The notes: generated by a model from the sequence alone, not told the origin. A stretch of 64,000 nucleotides of DNA from RPQJ01 sp963707145 (GCA_963707145.1 CAVPOQ010000008.1:496001-560000), one strand, 5' to 3'; positions 53,752 through 63,282 are shown, counted from the first letter of the stretch. Translations and numbers: made by a program.

Positions 53752-55140
53752 TCAGGACTGGAACAGGCGCTCCACCTGCTCGACGTGGCGCTTGTCGGCC
53801 ACGAACAGGATCACGTGGTCGTCGGCCTCGATGACGGTGTCGTGGTGGGCCATGATCACCTCGCCCCTGCGCACCACGGTGATGATCGAGGCTCCCTCCG
53901 GCAGGCGGATGTCCTCCACGGCGCGTCCGACCACGCGTCCGCCGCGCGTGCCGTGGGCGATGGTCTCCATCGCTTCGGCCGTGCCGCCGCGCAGCGAATG
54001 CACCTGCACGACGTCGCCGCGGCGCACGTAGGCGAGCAGCGAACCGATCGTGACCGTCTGCGGCGAGATCGCGACGTCGATCGGGCCGGACTGCATCAGC
54101 TCGCCGTAGGCCGGCCGCGTGATGAGCGCCATGACGCGGTGGGCGCCGAGGCGCTTGGCGAGCATCGCCGAGAGGATGTTGGCCTCCTCGGAGTTCGTCA
54201 GCGCGCAGAACACGTCGGCGCTGTCGATGTTTTCCTCGACCAGCAGTTCCTCGTCCGCCGCGTCGCCGTTCAGCACGATGGAGCCGCGCAGCTGCTCCGA
54301 GATGCGCCGCGCCCGAGCGGCGTCGCGCTCGATCACCTTGACCTGGTGGTTGTCCTCCTCGAGCTTCTGCGCGAGGCGCAGGCCGATGTTGCCGCCGCCC
54401 GCGATCACGACGCGCTTGACCGTGTCCTCGGCCTTGCGCATCTCGCTCATTACGGTGCGGATGTCGTCGGTCGCGGCGATGAAGAACACCTCGTCGCCGT
54501 GCTCGATGACCGTGTCGCCCTCGGGGTCGATGCTGTGCCCGCCGCGGTAGATCGCGGCGACGCGGGCGTCGACCTTCGGGATGTGCCTGCGCAGCTCGCG
54601 GATCGGCTGGCCGACGAGCAGTCCGCCCTTCACGGCGCGCAGGCCCACGAGGCGCACGCGGCTGTCGGCGAAGTCGACGACCTGCAGCGCGCCGGGATAG
54701 CGGATCAGCCGCTCGATGTAGGCGGTGACCGACTCCTCCGGACTCACGTACATGTCCACGGCGAACCCGGCGAGCTGTGCGGGCACCTCGCCCTCGGTGG
54801 ACACGAACAGGCCCGGGTGGTGCGTGTAGGACTGGGAGCGGATGCGGGCGATCTTGGTCTTGGTGGCGAACAGCGACCAGGCCACGTGGCAGGCGACCAT
54901 GTTGACCTCGTCGCTGTTGGTGAGCGCGACGATCATGTCCGCGGCCCCGGCGCCGGCCATCTCCAGCGTACTCGGGCTCGCGGCGTTGCCCTGCACGGTG
55001 CGGATGTCGATGCGGTCCTGGAGGTCGCGCAGCAGGTCGTCGTCCCTGTCCACGACGGTGACGTCGTTCGCCTCCTCCCGCGCCAGGTGGTAAGCGGCCG
55101 TCCGGCCGACCTGGCCGGCCCCGAGGATGATGATTTTCAC
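53752..55140 (-). CDS. trkA: Trk system potassium uptake protein TrkA
   Basis: The 462-residue cytoplasmic regulator of TrkH binds NAD(H)/ATP. It has two RCK repeats: RCK-N at about 1-120 (MKIIILGAGQVGRTAAYHLA, GNAASPSTLEMAG), RCK-C at about 140-225, then a second RCK-N from about 232 (VVIAGGGNIGLRLAQKLEE, GDAADEELLVEENI) and RCK-C to the end. The glycine-rich nucleotide motifs are intact in both. It is followed by trkH and preceded by uvrD (82-base gap). Confidence 0.97.
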   Translation of the reverse strand: MKIIILGAGQVGRTAAYHLAREEANDVTVVDRDDDLLRDLQDRIDIRTVQGNAASPSTLEMAGAGAADMIVALTNSDEVNMVACHVAWSLFATKTKIARIRSQSYTHHPGLFVSTEGEVPAQLAGFAVDMYVSPEESVTAYIERLIRYPGALQVVDFADSRVRLVGLRAVKGGLLVGQPIRELRRHIPKVDARVAAIYRGGHSIDPEGDTVIEHGDEVFFIAATDDIRTVMSEMRKAEDTVKRVVIAGGGNIGLRLAQKLEEDNHQVKVIERDAARARRISEQLRGSIVLNGDAADEELLVEENIDSADVFCALTNSEEANILSAMLAKRLGAHRVMALITRPAYGELMQSGPIDVAISPQTVTIGSLLAYVRRGDVVQVHSLRGGTAEAMETIAHGTRGGRVVGRAVEDIRLPEGASIITVVRRGEVIMAHHDTVIEADDHVILFVADKRHVEQVERLFQS

Positions 55141-55222
55141 CTGCGTCGCCCCGTGGGACCTTCGCGCGTTGGGCCCTTGTGCCGGGCAGGCCCGTTCTGC
55201 CGCGCGGCGGTCATTGTACGCC

Positions 55223-57400
55223 TCAGACGACCTCGAGGTTGGCGTAGCCCATCATCAGCCACTTGGTGCCCTGGCGCTCGAAGTTCACCTGTACGCGGGC
55301 GTTCGACCCCTGGCCCTCGACGTTCAGCACCACGCCGTCGCCGAATTTCTGGTGACGCACCCGCTGGCCGAGCTTCAGGCTGCCCGGCCCGTCGTCGAGA
55401 AATCGCGGGCCGCGCGCGGGCAGGCCGGGTGCGCGCTGGGCCGGCACGTGGGACGGCCGCGACACCTGCACACGCGGGCGGACCTCCTCGACCAGCTGCG
55501 CAGGGATCTCGGCGATGAACCGCGACGGCGCCCCGTAGCTGTCCACGCCGTGCATGCGGCGCTGCTCGGCGTAGGTGAGATAGAGCTGGCGCATGGCGCG
55601 GGTCGTGCCCACGTAGCACAGCCGCCGCTCCTCCTCGAGACCCTGCACGTCGGCGACCGAGCGCTGGTGCGGGAACAGCCCGTCCTCGAGGCCGCAGAGG
55701 AACACCACCGGGAACTCGAGTCCCTTGGCCGAATGCAGCGTCATCATCTGCACGCAGTCCTCCCACTCCGCGGCCTGGCCCTCGCCCGACTCGAGCACGG
55801 CGTGGGACAGGAACGACATCAGCGGCGGCAGGTCACCGTCCTCGGGCTCGTAGCCCCGCGCGGCGCTCACGAGCTCCTCGAGGTTCTCGAGCCGCGCCTC
55901 CCCCTTGTCGGCCTTCTCCCTGCGGTAGTGGCCGGCGAGCCCGCTCGCCTCGATGACGTGGTCCACCTGCTCGTGCAGCGGCAGCCCCTGCGTGTCGGCG
56001 TCGAGCGTGTCGACCAGCGCGAGGAAGGCCTGCAGGCAGCCCGCGGCGCGCGCGCCGAGTTCCCCGGCGCAGGGCGCCGACGACTGCCACAGCGAAACGG
56101 AGTGCTGCTTCGCATGGGCGCGCAGCACCTCGAGGGTGCGCGCGCCGATGCCGCGGGTCGGCAGGTTCACGACGCGCTCGAAGGACGCATCGTCGTCGCG
56201 GTTCGCGATCAGGCGCAGGTAGGCGAGCGCGTCCTTGATTTCCTGCCGCTCGAAGAACCGCAGGCCGCCGTAGACGCGGTAGGGGATGCGCGAGGCGAGC
56301 AGGTATTCCTCGAACACGCGCGACTGGGCGTTCGAGCGATACAGGATCGCCGTGTCGCGACGGTTGCCGCCGCGCGCGGCCCAGTCGCGGATGCGGTTCA
56401 CCACGAACTCGGCCTCGTCGCGCTCGTTCCAGGCGCGGTAGAGGCGGATCGGCTCGCCCCTGCCGTCCTCGGTCCACAGCTTCTTGCCGATGCGGCCGCC
56501 GTTGTTGGCGATGATGGCGTTCGCGGCGGCGAGGATGTTGCCGGTGGAACGGTAGTTCTGCTCGAGCTTGAAGACCTGCACGCCCGGGAAGTCGCGGCGG
56601 AACTGCTGCAGGTTCTCGACGCGGGCGCCACGCCAGCGGTAGATGGACTGGTCGTCGTCGCCCACGACGTAGGGGATGCTGGTGGCGCCGGCGAGCACCT
56701 TCATCCACGCGTACTGGATCGTGTTGGTGTCCTGGAACTCGTCCACCAGCAGGTGGCCGAAGCGCGCGCGATAGTGCTCGACGAGCCCCGGCGCATCGCG
56801 CCACAGCTCGTAGCTCCTGAGCAGCAGCTCCGCGAAGTCCACCACGCCGTTGCGGCGGCAGGCGTCCTCGTAGGCCTCGTACAGCTTGATCATCTGCCGG
56901 CGCGTCGGGTCGCCGTCGTCCTTGAGGTGCTTCGGGCGCAGGCCCTCGTCCTTCTGAGCGTTGATGAACCAGGTCACCTCGCGCGGGACCCAGCGCGCCT
57001 CGTCCAGGCTTAGCGCCCGGATGAGTCGCTTGACGAGGCGTTGCTGGTCCTCGGCGTCGAGGATCGAGAAGCCCTGCGGCAGTCCCGCTTCGCGCCAGTG
57101 CAGGCGCAGCAGCCGGTGCGCGATGCCGTGGAAGGTGCCGATCCACAGCGGTGCGGACGGCAGGCCGAGCTGCGCCTCGATGCGCGCGCGCATCTCGCCG
57201 GCCGCCTTGTTGGTGAAGGTGACGGCGAGGATGCCGTGCGGGGAGACGCCCTCCACCTGCACCAGCCACGCGACGCGGTGCGTGAGCACGCGGGTCTTGC
57301 CGCTGCCGGCGCCGGCGAGCACCAGCGTCGGGGCGAGCGGCGCGGTGACCGCCTGCCGCTGCGCGTCGTTCAGCGGATCGAGGAGGTGGGAGACGTCCAT
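55223..57400 (-). CDS. uvrD: DNA helicase II UvrD
   Basis: The 725-residue superfamily 1A helicase unwinds 3'-5' in mismatch and nucleotide-excision repair. Motifs in order: LNDAQRQAVTA (Q motif), AGAGSGKTRVL (I), TFTNKAAGEM (Ia), LLVDEFQDTN (II), VGDDDQSIYRWRGA (III), EQNYRST (IV), LHSAKGLEFPVVFLCGLEDGLFPH (V), and EERRLCYVGTTRA (VI). The C-terminal region ends with a Tudor-like tail (GQRVRHQKFGDGVV), typical of UvrD rather than Rep. The length is standard. ATG 57400. Confidence 0.96.
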   Translation of the reverse strand: MDVSHLLDPLNDAQRQAVTAPLAPTLVLAGAGSGKTRVLTHRVAWLVQVEGVSPHGILAVTFTNKAAGEMRARIEAQLGLPSAPLWIGTFHGIAHRLLRLHWREAGLPQGFSILDAEDQQRLVKRLIRALSLDEARWVPREVTWFINAQKDEGLRPKHLKDDGDPTRRQMIKLYEAYEDACRRNGVVDFAELLLRSYELWRDAPGLVEHYRARFGHLLVDEFQDTNTIQYAWMKVLAGATSIPYVVGDDDQSIYRWRGARVENLQQFRRDFPGVQVFKLEQNYRSTGNILAAANAIIANNGGRIGKKLWTEDGRGEPIRLYRAWNERDEAEFVVNRIRDWAARGGNRRDTAILYRSNAQSRVFEEYLLASRIPYRVYGGLRFFERQEIKDALAYLRLIANRDDDASFERVVNLPTRGIGARTLEVLRAHAKQHSVSLWQSSAPCAGELGARAAGCLQAFLALVDTLDADTQGLPLHEQVDHVIEASGLAGHYRREKADKGEARLENLEELVSAARGYEPEDGDLPPLMSFLSHAVLESGEGQAAEWEDCVQMMTLHSAKGLEFPVVFLCGLEDGLFPHQRSVADVQGLEEERRLCYVGTTRAMRQLYLTYAEQRRMHGVDSYGAPSRFIAEIPAQLVEEVRPRVQVSRPSHVPAQRAPGLPARGPRFLDDGPGSLKLGQRVRHQKFGDGVVLNVEGQGSNARVQVNFERQGTKWLMMGYANLEVV

Positions 57401-57440
57401 GGGAGGGGCGCGAGGATAGCGGAAAACCGGCGACCGTCCG

Positions 57441-58592
57441 CTATTTCCGCGGCATCCAGCGGACGACCACGACGGCGGCGACGATCGCGATCAGCAGGTC
57501 CGCCCAGCCGTATGCCGGCGCCGCGGCGCCGGCGTGCAGCAAGGCGAGCGCCAGTACCAGCAGCACCGTGAACCCGGCCGCGACGTGCGGGTACAGGCCG
57601 GCGCTCGCCAGCAGCCACGCAAGCGCGACGTAGCTGAAGGCCTTGCCCGCGAGCTGCGCCGGTGGCGGCGCGTCGCGCGCGAACAGCTCCCGCAGCGACG
57701 GCAGATCGAGCGCGGCGCGGGCGGCGCCGTCGAGCATCGGAGAGAGCGCCACGCCCGCGAGCCAGGCGACGAGCACCAGCGCCACGACGGCCGAACGGGT
57801 GCGGTCCTCGAGGCGGCTCAGGAGCACCAGCGCCGGCAGCAGCAGGGCCAGTGCCACCAGTTCCGCGAACTCCAGTGTGGTGCCCGCCGTGAAGGTACGG
57901 CCGACCAGCACCACTGCGATCGCGACCAGCAGCGCGTCGCTGCTGCGGTCGCGCCGTGCGAAGTGCAGCACGGCCTGCGCGACCACCAGCCAGCCGACGA
58001 AGAAGGCCACGAGTTCCGTCCACGCGAGCTGCGGTGTCAGCAGCGGCCGCACCGCGCGCTTCAGCTGCCGCAGGCTTGCGTCCGGCACCATCGGCCACAG
58101 CCGTGCGATCAACCACAGGACGAATACCGCGAACGCGACGGCGGCGGAATGGCTGCGCGGGTTGGCGCGTGGCGTCATGCGCGCGCCGAGCGCGTGCCAG
58201 GCCGAGCCTGCCGCCGCCCCGGCCAGCGAGCCGGTCGCGTTGAGCGACAGGTCCGTGAGGCTCGGCACGCGGATCGCGATCGAAGCCTGCGCGATTTCCA
58301 TGGCGAGCGAGAGCATCCCGCCCACGACCACGGCCGCGACCAGCGCCACGGCACGGCCGAAGCGCGGTTCGACCAGCAGCGCCAGGCAGAACCCCAGCGG
58401 CAGGTAGAGCAGCAGGTTGTTGAACATGTCGCCGCGCGAGGCCCGCGCCCAGTCGAGCTGGCGCAGCGTCTCGAGTGCGGGGGGCGCGTCGGCGCCGAAA
58501 CGGAACGGGTACAGCGACACGTAGAGGATCAGCGCGATGAACACCGCCAGCAGCAGCGGTGCGGCGACGTGCGAGTGGCGCGCCATCGCCAT
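57441..58592 (-). CDS. VanZ-like membrane protein
   Basis: The 383-residue inner-membrane protein has about ten hydrophobic helices. The N-terminal 125 residues match the VanZ-like domain: YVSLYPFRFG, GDMFNNLLLYLPLGFCLAL, and SLAMEIAQASIAIRVPSLTDLSLNATGSLAG with the conserved E-x-x-Q and S-x-x-D-x-x-x-N motifs. The rest is extra membrane helices of unknown role. VanZ confers low-level teicoplanin resistance in enterococci, but most homologues have no known function. ATG 58592 is chosen (MAMARH); an ATG at 58586 and an alternative start at 58625 are possible. It lies between ctaB and uvrD, same strand. Confidence 0.85.
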   Translation of the reverse strand: MAMARHSHVAAPLLLAVFIALILYVSLYPFRFGADAPPALETLRQLDWARASRGDMFNNLLLYLPLGFCLALLVEPRFGRAVALVAAVVVGGMLSLAMEIAQASIAIRVPSLTDLSLNATGSLAGAAAGSAWHALGARMTPRANPRSHSAAVAFAVFVLWLIARLWPMVPDASLRQLKRAVRPLLTPQLAWTELVAFFVGWLVVAQAVLHFARRDRSSDALLVAIAVVLVGRTFTAGTTLEFAELVALALLLPALVLLSRLEDRTRSAVVALVLVAWLAGVALSPMLDGAARAALDLPSLRELFARDAPPPAQLAGKAFSYVALAWLLASAGLYPHVAAGFTVLLVLALALLHAGAAAPAYGWADLLIAIVAAVVVVRWMPRK

Positions 58593-58659
58593 CACCCGGC
58601 GCCCGGCGACCGGCGCCGGGCGCACGCTGGATCCCGGGGGTGCTTCTGCACGCGGCGGG

Positions 58660-59568
58660 TCAAGGCCGGACGAGCAGGTAGTGATCGACCAGCAGCGCCG
58701 CGAACAGCAGCATCAGGTAGTTGATCGAGTAGCGGAACACCTTCATCGGCAGCTGCGGCGGTGCGTCCCCGCGCCGCAGCGCCACCGCGAGGCGGATGAA
58801 CTGCACGCCGAGCACCATCGCCGTGGCGAGGTAGATCAGTCCGGTCATGCCGGTGAGGTAGGGCAGCAGGGTCACGATCACCAGCAGGATCGTGTAGAGC
58901 AGGATGTGCAGCCGGGTGAACTCGACGCCGTAGGCGACGGGCAGCATCGGGATGCCGGCGCGCGCGTAGTCGTCGCGCCGCGCGATGGCGAGCGCCCAGA
59001 AGTGCGGCGGGGTCCAGGCGAAGATGATCAGGAACAGCAGCAGTGCGTGCGGCTCGACGCTGCCGGTCACCGCCGTCCAGCCGAGCACGGGCGGCGCGGC
59101 CCCGGCGGCGCCGCCGATCACGATGTTCTGCGGCGTGACGTGCTTGAGCCACACCGTGTAGAGCACCGCATAGCCGATCAGCGAGGCGAAGGTGAGCACC
59201 GCCGTGAGCGGGTTTACGAGGTTCCAGAGCAGCAGCATCGAGGCGACGCCGAGCGCCGCGGCATAGGCGAGCGCCTGGCCGGTCGTCACCGTGCCCGAGG
59301 GGATCGGGCGGCCCATGGTGCGCGCCATCTGCTCATCGAAGCGGCGGTCCACCACGTGGTTGATGGCCGCCGCGCTCGAGGCCGCGAGCCCGATGCCGAG
59401 CGTCCCGAAGACCAACGCCGCCAGCGGCGGCAGGGCCGGCACGGCGAGGAACATGCCCACGACCGCCGTGAACACGATCAGGGCCACGACCTTCGGCTTG
59501 CCGAGTTCGAAGTAGTCCCGCCAGGTCGCGGACCCGGGTGCGGCGAGCGGTGAGTCCGTGGCGGCCAT
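58660..59568 (-). CDS. ctaB: Protohaem IX farnesyltransferase (haem O synthase)
   Basis: CtaB (CyoE) adds a farnesyl group to haem B, giving haem O for the oxidase. The 302-residue UbiA-family membrane protein has the prenyl-transfer motif SAAAINHVVDRRFDEQMARTMGRP (NxxxDxxxD-type), the second motif IARRDDYARAGIPMLPV, and WTPPHFWAL. It has about nine helices. ATG 59568 is chosen because it gives the usual short N-terminus; the frame extends to 59613. It follows ctaA by 46 bases. Confidence 0.95.
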   Translation of the reverse strand: MAATDSPLAAPGSATWRDYFELGKPKVVALIVFTAVVGMFLAVPALPPLAALVFGTLGIGLAASSAAAINHVVDRRFDEQMARTMGRPIPSGTVTTGQALAYAAALGVASMLLLWNLVNPLTAVLTFASLIGYAVLYTVWLKHVTPQNIVIGGAAGAAPPVLGWTAVTGSVEPHALLLFLIIFAWTPPHFWALAIARRDDYARAGIPMLPVAYGVEFTRLHILLYTILLVIVTLLPYLTGMTGLIYLATAMVLGVQFIRLAVALRRGDAPPQLPMKVFRYSINYLMLLFAALLVDHYLLVRP

Positions 59569-59614
59569 GGAGCCTCGCAATTGTACAGGGCCGGTTCCGG
59601 GCATGCCCCGCACC

Positions 59615-60616
59615 TCAGCGCAGCGTCTTCGGCGTCCAGAGGCACCGCAACAGTGCCACGACCGCCAGCACCAGCAGCGCCGCCACTCCGTTGTGGGCGG
59701 TGGCGAGTTCGAGCGGCAGCGCCTTCATCACCATCAGCGGGCCGACCGTGAGCTGCACGACGAGCAGCGCGGCGAGCACCCCGCCGGCCGTGCGCACCGC
59801 ACGCGACTGCCCGGTGCGCAGCGCGCGCCAGGCGACCCACCCGAGCACCGCCGCCGTCACCACGGCCCACAGCCGGTGCACGACGTGGATCGCCACCCGT
59901 GCCGGGTGGTCGAGTACGCCGCCTTCATAGTCGATGCCCAGACCGCGCCAGAGGACGAACGCGTCCCTGAAGTCCATCTCGGGCCAGAACGAGCGCTGGC
60001 AGGTCGGGAAGTCCGGGCAGGCGAGCGCGGCGTAGTTGGTGCTCACCCAGCCGCCGAGCATGATCTGCAGCACCAGCACGCAGAGCCCGAGCACGGCGAG
60101 CCTGCGCAGCCCGCGCTCGCCCGCCGGGCGGGTCGTGCGCTGCACGCGCAGTCCCATCCACCACAGCAGCGCCATCGTGGAGAGCCCGCCGATCAGGTGC
60201 GCGCTCACCACCAGCGGCTTGAGCAGCAGCGTGACCGTCCACATGCCAAGGATCCCCTGGAACACGACCAGCAGCACCAGGAATCCGGGCAGCCGCAGCG
60301 GCTGCGCAGGGTCGCGGCGGTTCGCGTACGCCACGCCCGCGATGACCAGGATCAGCAGCCCGAGCGTCGCCGCGAGATAGCGGTGGATCATCTCCTTGAG
60401 CGCCTTGTCGGCCTCGAGCGGCCGCTCCGGGAAGGCGGCATTGGCGTGCGCGGCGTTCTCGAGCGCCTGCCCGACCGTCAGATGGCCGTAGCAGCCCGGC
60501 CAGTCGGGGCAGCCGAGCCCGGCGTGGCTCAGGCGCACCCAGGCGCCGAGCACGATCACGCAGAGCGCGACCAGCGTCGCGAGCAGGCACAGGCGGCGGA
60601 ACAGCGTGAGTTTCAT
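59615..60616 (-). CDS. ctaA: Haem A synthase (COX15/CtaA)
   Basis: CtaA oxidises haem O to haem A in the membrane. The 333-residue protein has eight predicted helices in two halves. Haem-ligand histidines are visible in MIHRYLAATLG, VVSAHLIGGL, IHVVHRLWAVV and ELATAHNGVAALL. GCPDWPGCYG and ALACPDFPTCQ carry the paired cysteines of the extracellular loops. ATG 60616 is 10 bases downstream of the CxxxC protein gene. It is followed by ctaB, completing haem A synthesis. Confidence 0.95.
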   Translation of the reverse strand: MKLTLFRRLCLLATLVALCVIVLGAWVRLSHAGLGCPDWPGCYGHLTVGQALENAAHANAAFPERPLEADKALKEMIHRYLAATLGLLILVIAGVAYANRRDPAQPLRLPGFLVLLVVFQGILGMWTVTLLLKPLVVSAHLIGGLSTMALLWWMGLRVQRTTRPAGERGLRRLAVLGLCVLVLQIMLGGWVSTNYAALACPDFPTCQRSFWPEMDFRDAFVLWRGLGIDYEGGVLDHPARVAIHVVHRLWAVVTAAVLGWVAWRALRTGQSRAVRTAGGVLAALLVVQLTVGPLMVMKALPLELATAHNGVAALLVLAVVALLRCLWTPKTLR

Positions 60617-60626
60617 GGTCGGGCCT

Positions 60627-61244
60627 TCAGCCGATGTGCGACAGGCGCAGCAGCTTCTTGACGTCCGTGAGCAGCGCCTTGTCCGGGGCGTCGGGCGCAT
60701 AGCTCATCAGCAGGTTGCCGTGCGGGTCCACGAGGTAGATGCGTCCGGCCGCAGCGACCGGCACGCCGTCGTAGGTGGGGAACGGGGCCAGCAGCTCGGC
60801 CGTGGCCGTGTCCTCGACGCGCGCGACGACCAGGTCGGGGTGTTCGCGCGACAGGAATTCACGGTCGCAACAGCGGTCCGTGACGAGGAACACGCGCTGC
60901 ACGCGGTCCATGTCCTTGTTGAGCGCGAGGCGCGACTGGCGCGTGAGGTACAGCGCTTTGCGGCAGCGGTCGTCGCAGAGGCCGTCGCCCACGTAGAGCA
61001 GGGTCCACTTGCCCTGCAGGAGGCCGGGGTCGGTCGGCGGGCCATCCATGGTCGGCAACGCGAGCTGCGCCAGCGGGCGCGCCGGGTCGAGCAGGTCGCC
61101 CTTGCTGGTGTCCCCCGCCGGGCGCCAGCCGGTGGGGCCGTAGTACATCCAGAAGGCCAGTGCGAGCGGCACGAAGAACAGTCCGGCGAGCGCCAGCAGC
61201 CGGCGGCGCCCGCGGCGCACGGCGGAGGGATCGGTATCGGTCAT
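60627..61244 (-). CDS. Membrane-anchored CxxxC thioredoxin-like protein (SCO-like) of the oxidase cluster
   Basis: The 205-residue protein has one N-terminal helix (about residues 17-36) and a periplasmic thioredoxin-fold domain. WTLLYVGDGLCDDRCRKAL places a CxxxC motif at the position used for copper binding in SCO1/SenC. The usual distal histidine is not obvious near AAGRIYLVDPHGNLLM, so copper transfer is uncertain. An extra Cys-Cys pair (TDRCCDREF) is present. Proteins like this are recurrent between SURF1 and ctaA in gammaproteobacteria and are probably oxidase assembly factors. ATG 61244 overlaps the corrected SURF1 stop by 4 bases (ATGA). Confidence 0.82.
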   Translation of the reverse strand: MTDTDPSAVRRGRRRLLALAGLFFVPLALAFWMYYGPTGWRPAGDTSKGDLLDPARPLAQLALPTMDGPPTDPGLLQGKWTLLYVGDGLCDDRCRKALYLTRQSRLALNKDMDRVQRVFLVTDRCCDREFLSREHPDLVVARVEDTATAELLAPFPTYDGVPVAAAGRIYLVDPHGNLLMSYAPDAPDKALLTDVKKLLRLSHIG

Positions 61245-61997
61245 CGGGAGCCTCGTTCCTCGTCGGGCGGCTGCGGCCGCAGGTTGAGCGCGATGAACAG
61301 CACGATGGCCACGATCGCGAACGCGAACCACTGCAGGGCGTAGCCCAGGTGCCGTTCGGGTCCGAAGCCGAGCGAGGGCCGCCACTGGCGCTCATAGCCG
61401 TCGGGCAGCGCCGGCGTCGAGCAGCACGATGCGCGGTTCGACGTCGCGGCCCAGCGCGGATTCGACGTCGGCCTCGGTGGGGAAGAGCAGTACGCGCGGC
61501 CAGCCGGTGTCCCCCGGGGCCGCGGCCGGCCCGACTCGCAGGCCTGGCTCAGGCAGCGCGTCGAGCACGCCGCTCACCTCGCGTTCGCCCGCCCCGACCG
61601 CGATCTCGGGCAGTGCCTCGCGCGTGGGTCCGAGCGGGACCCAGCCGCGGTCCACCAGCACCCAGCCGCGGCCGTCGGCGCGCGCGAGCGGCGTCAGCAC
61701 CCGGTAGCCCGGGCGGCCGCTCGCCGATGGCATGTTGTCGAGCAGGATCTGGGGCTGCGGGTCGTAGCTGCCGCGCAGGCGCACGTGCTGGTAGCGGGCG
61801 AGGCCGTCGAATCCGAGCCCGGTCGCATCCCGCGTCTCGCGTCCACCGGCCGCGAAGTCCGCGAGCAGCGCCTGCTTCTCGCGCGCCCGCCCGAGCTGCC
61901 ACGTGCCGAGCGTCGCGAAGGCCGCGATCGCGGCGCCCGTGAGCAGCACGGCCCACACCGGCGGGGCGAACAGGCGCTGACCGATGCGCACGCTCAT
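61241..61997 (-). CDS. SURF1-family oxidase assembly protein (frameshifted as sequenced)
   Basis: SURF1 (Shy1) proteins bind haem A and help insert it into cytochrome c oxidase. The first membrane helix (about residues 12-31) is followed by the periplasmic SURF1 domain with LGTWQLGRAREKQALL, YQHVRLRGSYD, LLDNMPSASGRPGYRVLTPL and GWVLVDRGWVPLG. The frame is shifted near 61412 by one extra base in GACGCCGGCGCTGCC. Correcting it gives LPDGYERQW, the second helix (LQWFAFAIVAIVLFIALNLRP) and a stop at 61241-61243 that overlaps the next gene (ATGA). The total is then about 251 residues, as usual. The uncorrected frame would lose the second helix. Confidence 0.9.
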
Positions 61998-62033
61998 TTA
62001 TACTGCCGCCTCCTTCGGGCGCCCGGCACCGGC

Positions 62034-62240
62034 ATGATCAAGTTCCTCATCGTCGCGACCCTGGCCGCCATCGTCGTGAGCCTCGGCACGGGCCTCTTTC
62101 ATCTCGTGAAGGACGAGGGCCAGTCGAAGCGCATGGTCAATGCGCTCACCGTGCGCATCGCGCTGTCCGTGCTGCTGTTCGTCCTGCTGTTCATCGCCTG
62201 GAAGGGCGGCATGATCCAGCCCCACGGCGTCGGGCCGTAG
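62034..62240 (+). CDS. DUF2909 twin-transmembrane protein
   Basis: The 68-residue protein has two membrane helices (about 3-22 and 40-59) around a charged loop, matching the DUF2909 twin-TM family. It begins MIKFLIVATLAAIVVSLGTG. It is the only plus-strand gene in the oxidase cluster and lies between SURF1 and coxC, a conserved opposed position in gammaproteobacteria. Its role is unknown; oxidase assembly is inferred from context. ATG 62034 is 36 bases from the SURF1 start on the other strand, so the two share a promoter region. Confidence 0.88.
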   Translation: MIKFLIVATLAAIVVSLGTGLFHLVKDEGQSKRMVNALTVRIALSVLLFVLLFIAWKGGMIQPHGVGP

Positions 62241-62247
62241 AAGCGAA

Positions 62248-62267
62248 CGGCCGCCCCGGGGCGGCCG
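62248..62267. terminator. 20-bp perfect palindrome between convergent DUF2909 and coxC
   Basis: CGGCCGCCCCGGGGCGGCCG is a perfect palindrome beginning 8 bases after the DUF2909 stop and 66 bases from the coxC stop. It could act as a bidirectional terminator hairpin, though a T-run is lacking. Confidence 0.5.
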
Positions 62268-62333
62268 CGCTCGGCTGTCTGGATCCCGGCCGCGGCCCGC
62301 CGGTCGTCGTCCTGCCTGCCGGCGTCTGTCGGC

Positions 62334-63215
62334 TCAGAGCCAGTAGACGAAGATGAACAGACCCAGCCAGACCACGTCCACGAAGTGCCAGTACCACGCC
62401 ACGCCCTCGAAGGCGAAGTGGTGGGTCGGCGTGAAGTGGCCCTTCATCACCCGCAGCCAGATGACCAGCAGCATGATCGCGCCGATGGTCACGTGCAGGC
62501 CGTGGAACCCGGTGAGCATGAAGAACGTGGAACCGTACACGCCCGAGCCGAGCGTCAGGTTCAGCTCCCGGTAGGCGTGGATGTACTCCTCGGCCTGCAG
62601 GCCCACGAAGGCGAAGCCCAGCAGGAAGGTGAGCGCCAGGAAGATCTTGAGGACGCCGCGGTTGCCGGCCTTCAAGGCGTGGTGCGCGATCGTGATCGTA
62701 ACGCCCGAGGTGAGCAGAATGGCGGTATTGATCGCCGGCAGCCCGAACGCGGGGATGGTCTCGAACTCGCCACCGACGGCTCCCGGGCCGTTGGTCGGCC
62801 AGCCGGCCTCGAAGCCCTCCCACAGGAACAGGTTGGTCATGTACTTCGCGCCTTCGCCGCCGAGCCACGGCACGGACAGCTGCCGCGCGTAGAACAGGGC
62901 GCCGAAGAACGCCGCGAAGAACATCACCTCGGAGAAGATGAACCACATCATGCCCATGCGGAACGAGCGGTCCACGCCGGCGTTGTAGAGCCCGCGCTGG
63001 CTCTCGTCGATCACGGTGCCGAACCAGCCGAAGAACATGTAGGCGACCCCGGCGAGCCCGAGGTAGGCGACCCACGGTCCGAAGCTCCAGCCGTTGAGCA
63101 CGGCGGCCACGCCAAGCATGGTGATGAACAGCGTGACGGCCCCGATGGCCGGCCAACTGCTGCCGTGAGGGATGTAGTACTTGTCGCTGCCGTGCGCGGC
63201 GTGTGCTTGGGCCAT
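62334..63215 (-). CDS. ctaE: Cytochrome c oxidase subunit III
   Basis: The 293-residue seven-helix subunit of the aa3-type oxidase has YYIPHGSSWPAIGAV at the N-terminus, SFRMGMMWFIFSEVMFFAAFFGALFYAR, and VYGSTFFMLTGFHGLHVTIGAIMLLVIW. It ends WYWHFVDVVWLGLFIFVYWL, the classical subunit III ending. ATG 63215 gives the normal start; an upstream ATG at 63245 is less likely. It follows ctaG by 67 bases, as in the ctaD-ctaG-ctaE order. Confidence 0.96.
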   Translation of the reverse strand: MAQAHAAHGSDKYYIPHGSSWPAIGAVTLFITMLGVAAVLNGWSFGPWVAYLGLAGVAYMFFGWFGTVIDESQRGLYNAGVDRSFRMGMMWFIFSEVMFFAAFFGALFYARQLSVPWLGGEGAKYMTNLFLWEGFEAGWPTNGPGAVGGEFETIPAFGLPAINTAILLTSGVTITIAHHALKAGNRGVLKIFLALTFLLGFAFVGLQAEEYIHAYRELNLTLGSGVYGSTFFMLTGFHGLHVTIGAIMLLVIWLRVMKGHFTPTHHFAFEGVAWYWHFVDVVWLGLFIFVYWL

Positions 63216-63282
63216 GGCTCGAGCGTTCCTCTCTTTCTGCTGCAATCGCCGGCCGCCCGCGGCGGTCGACCCCCGTTCCAGC

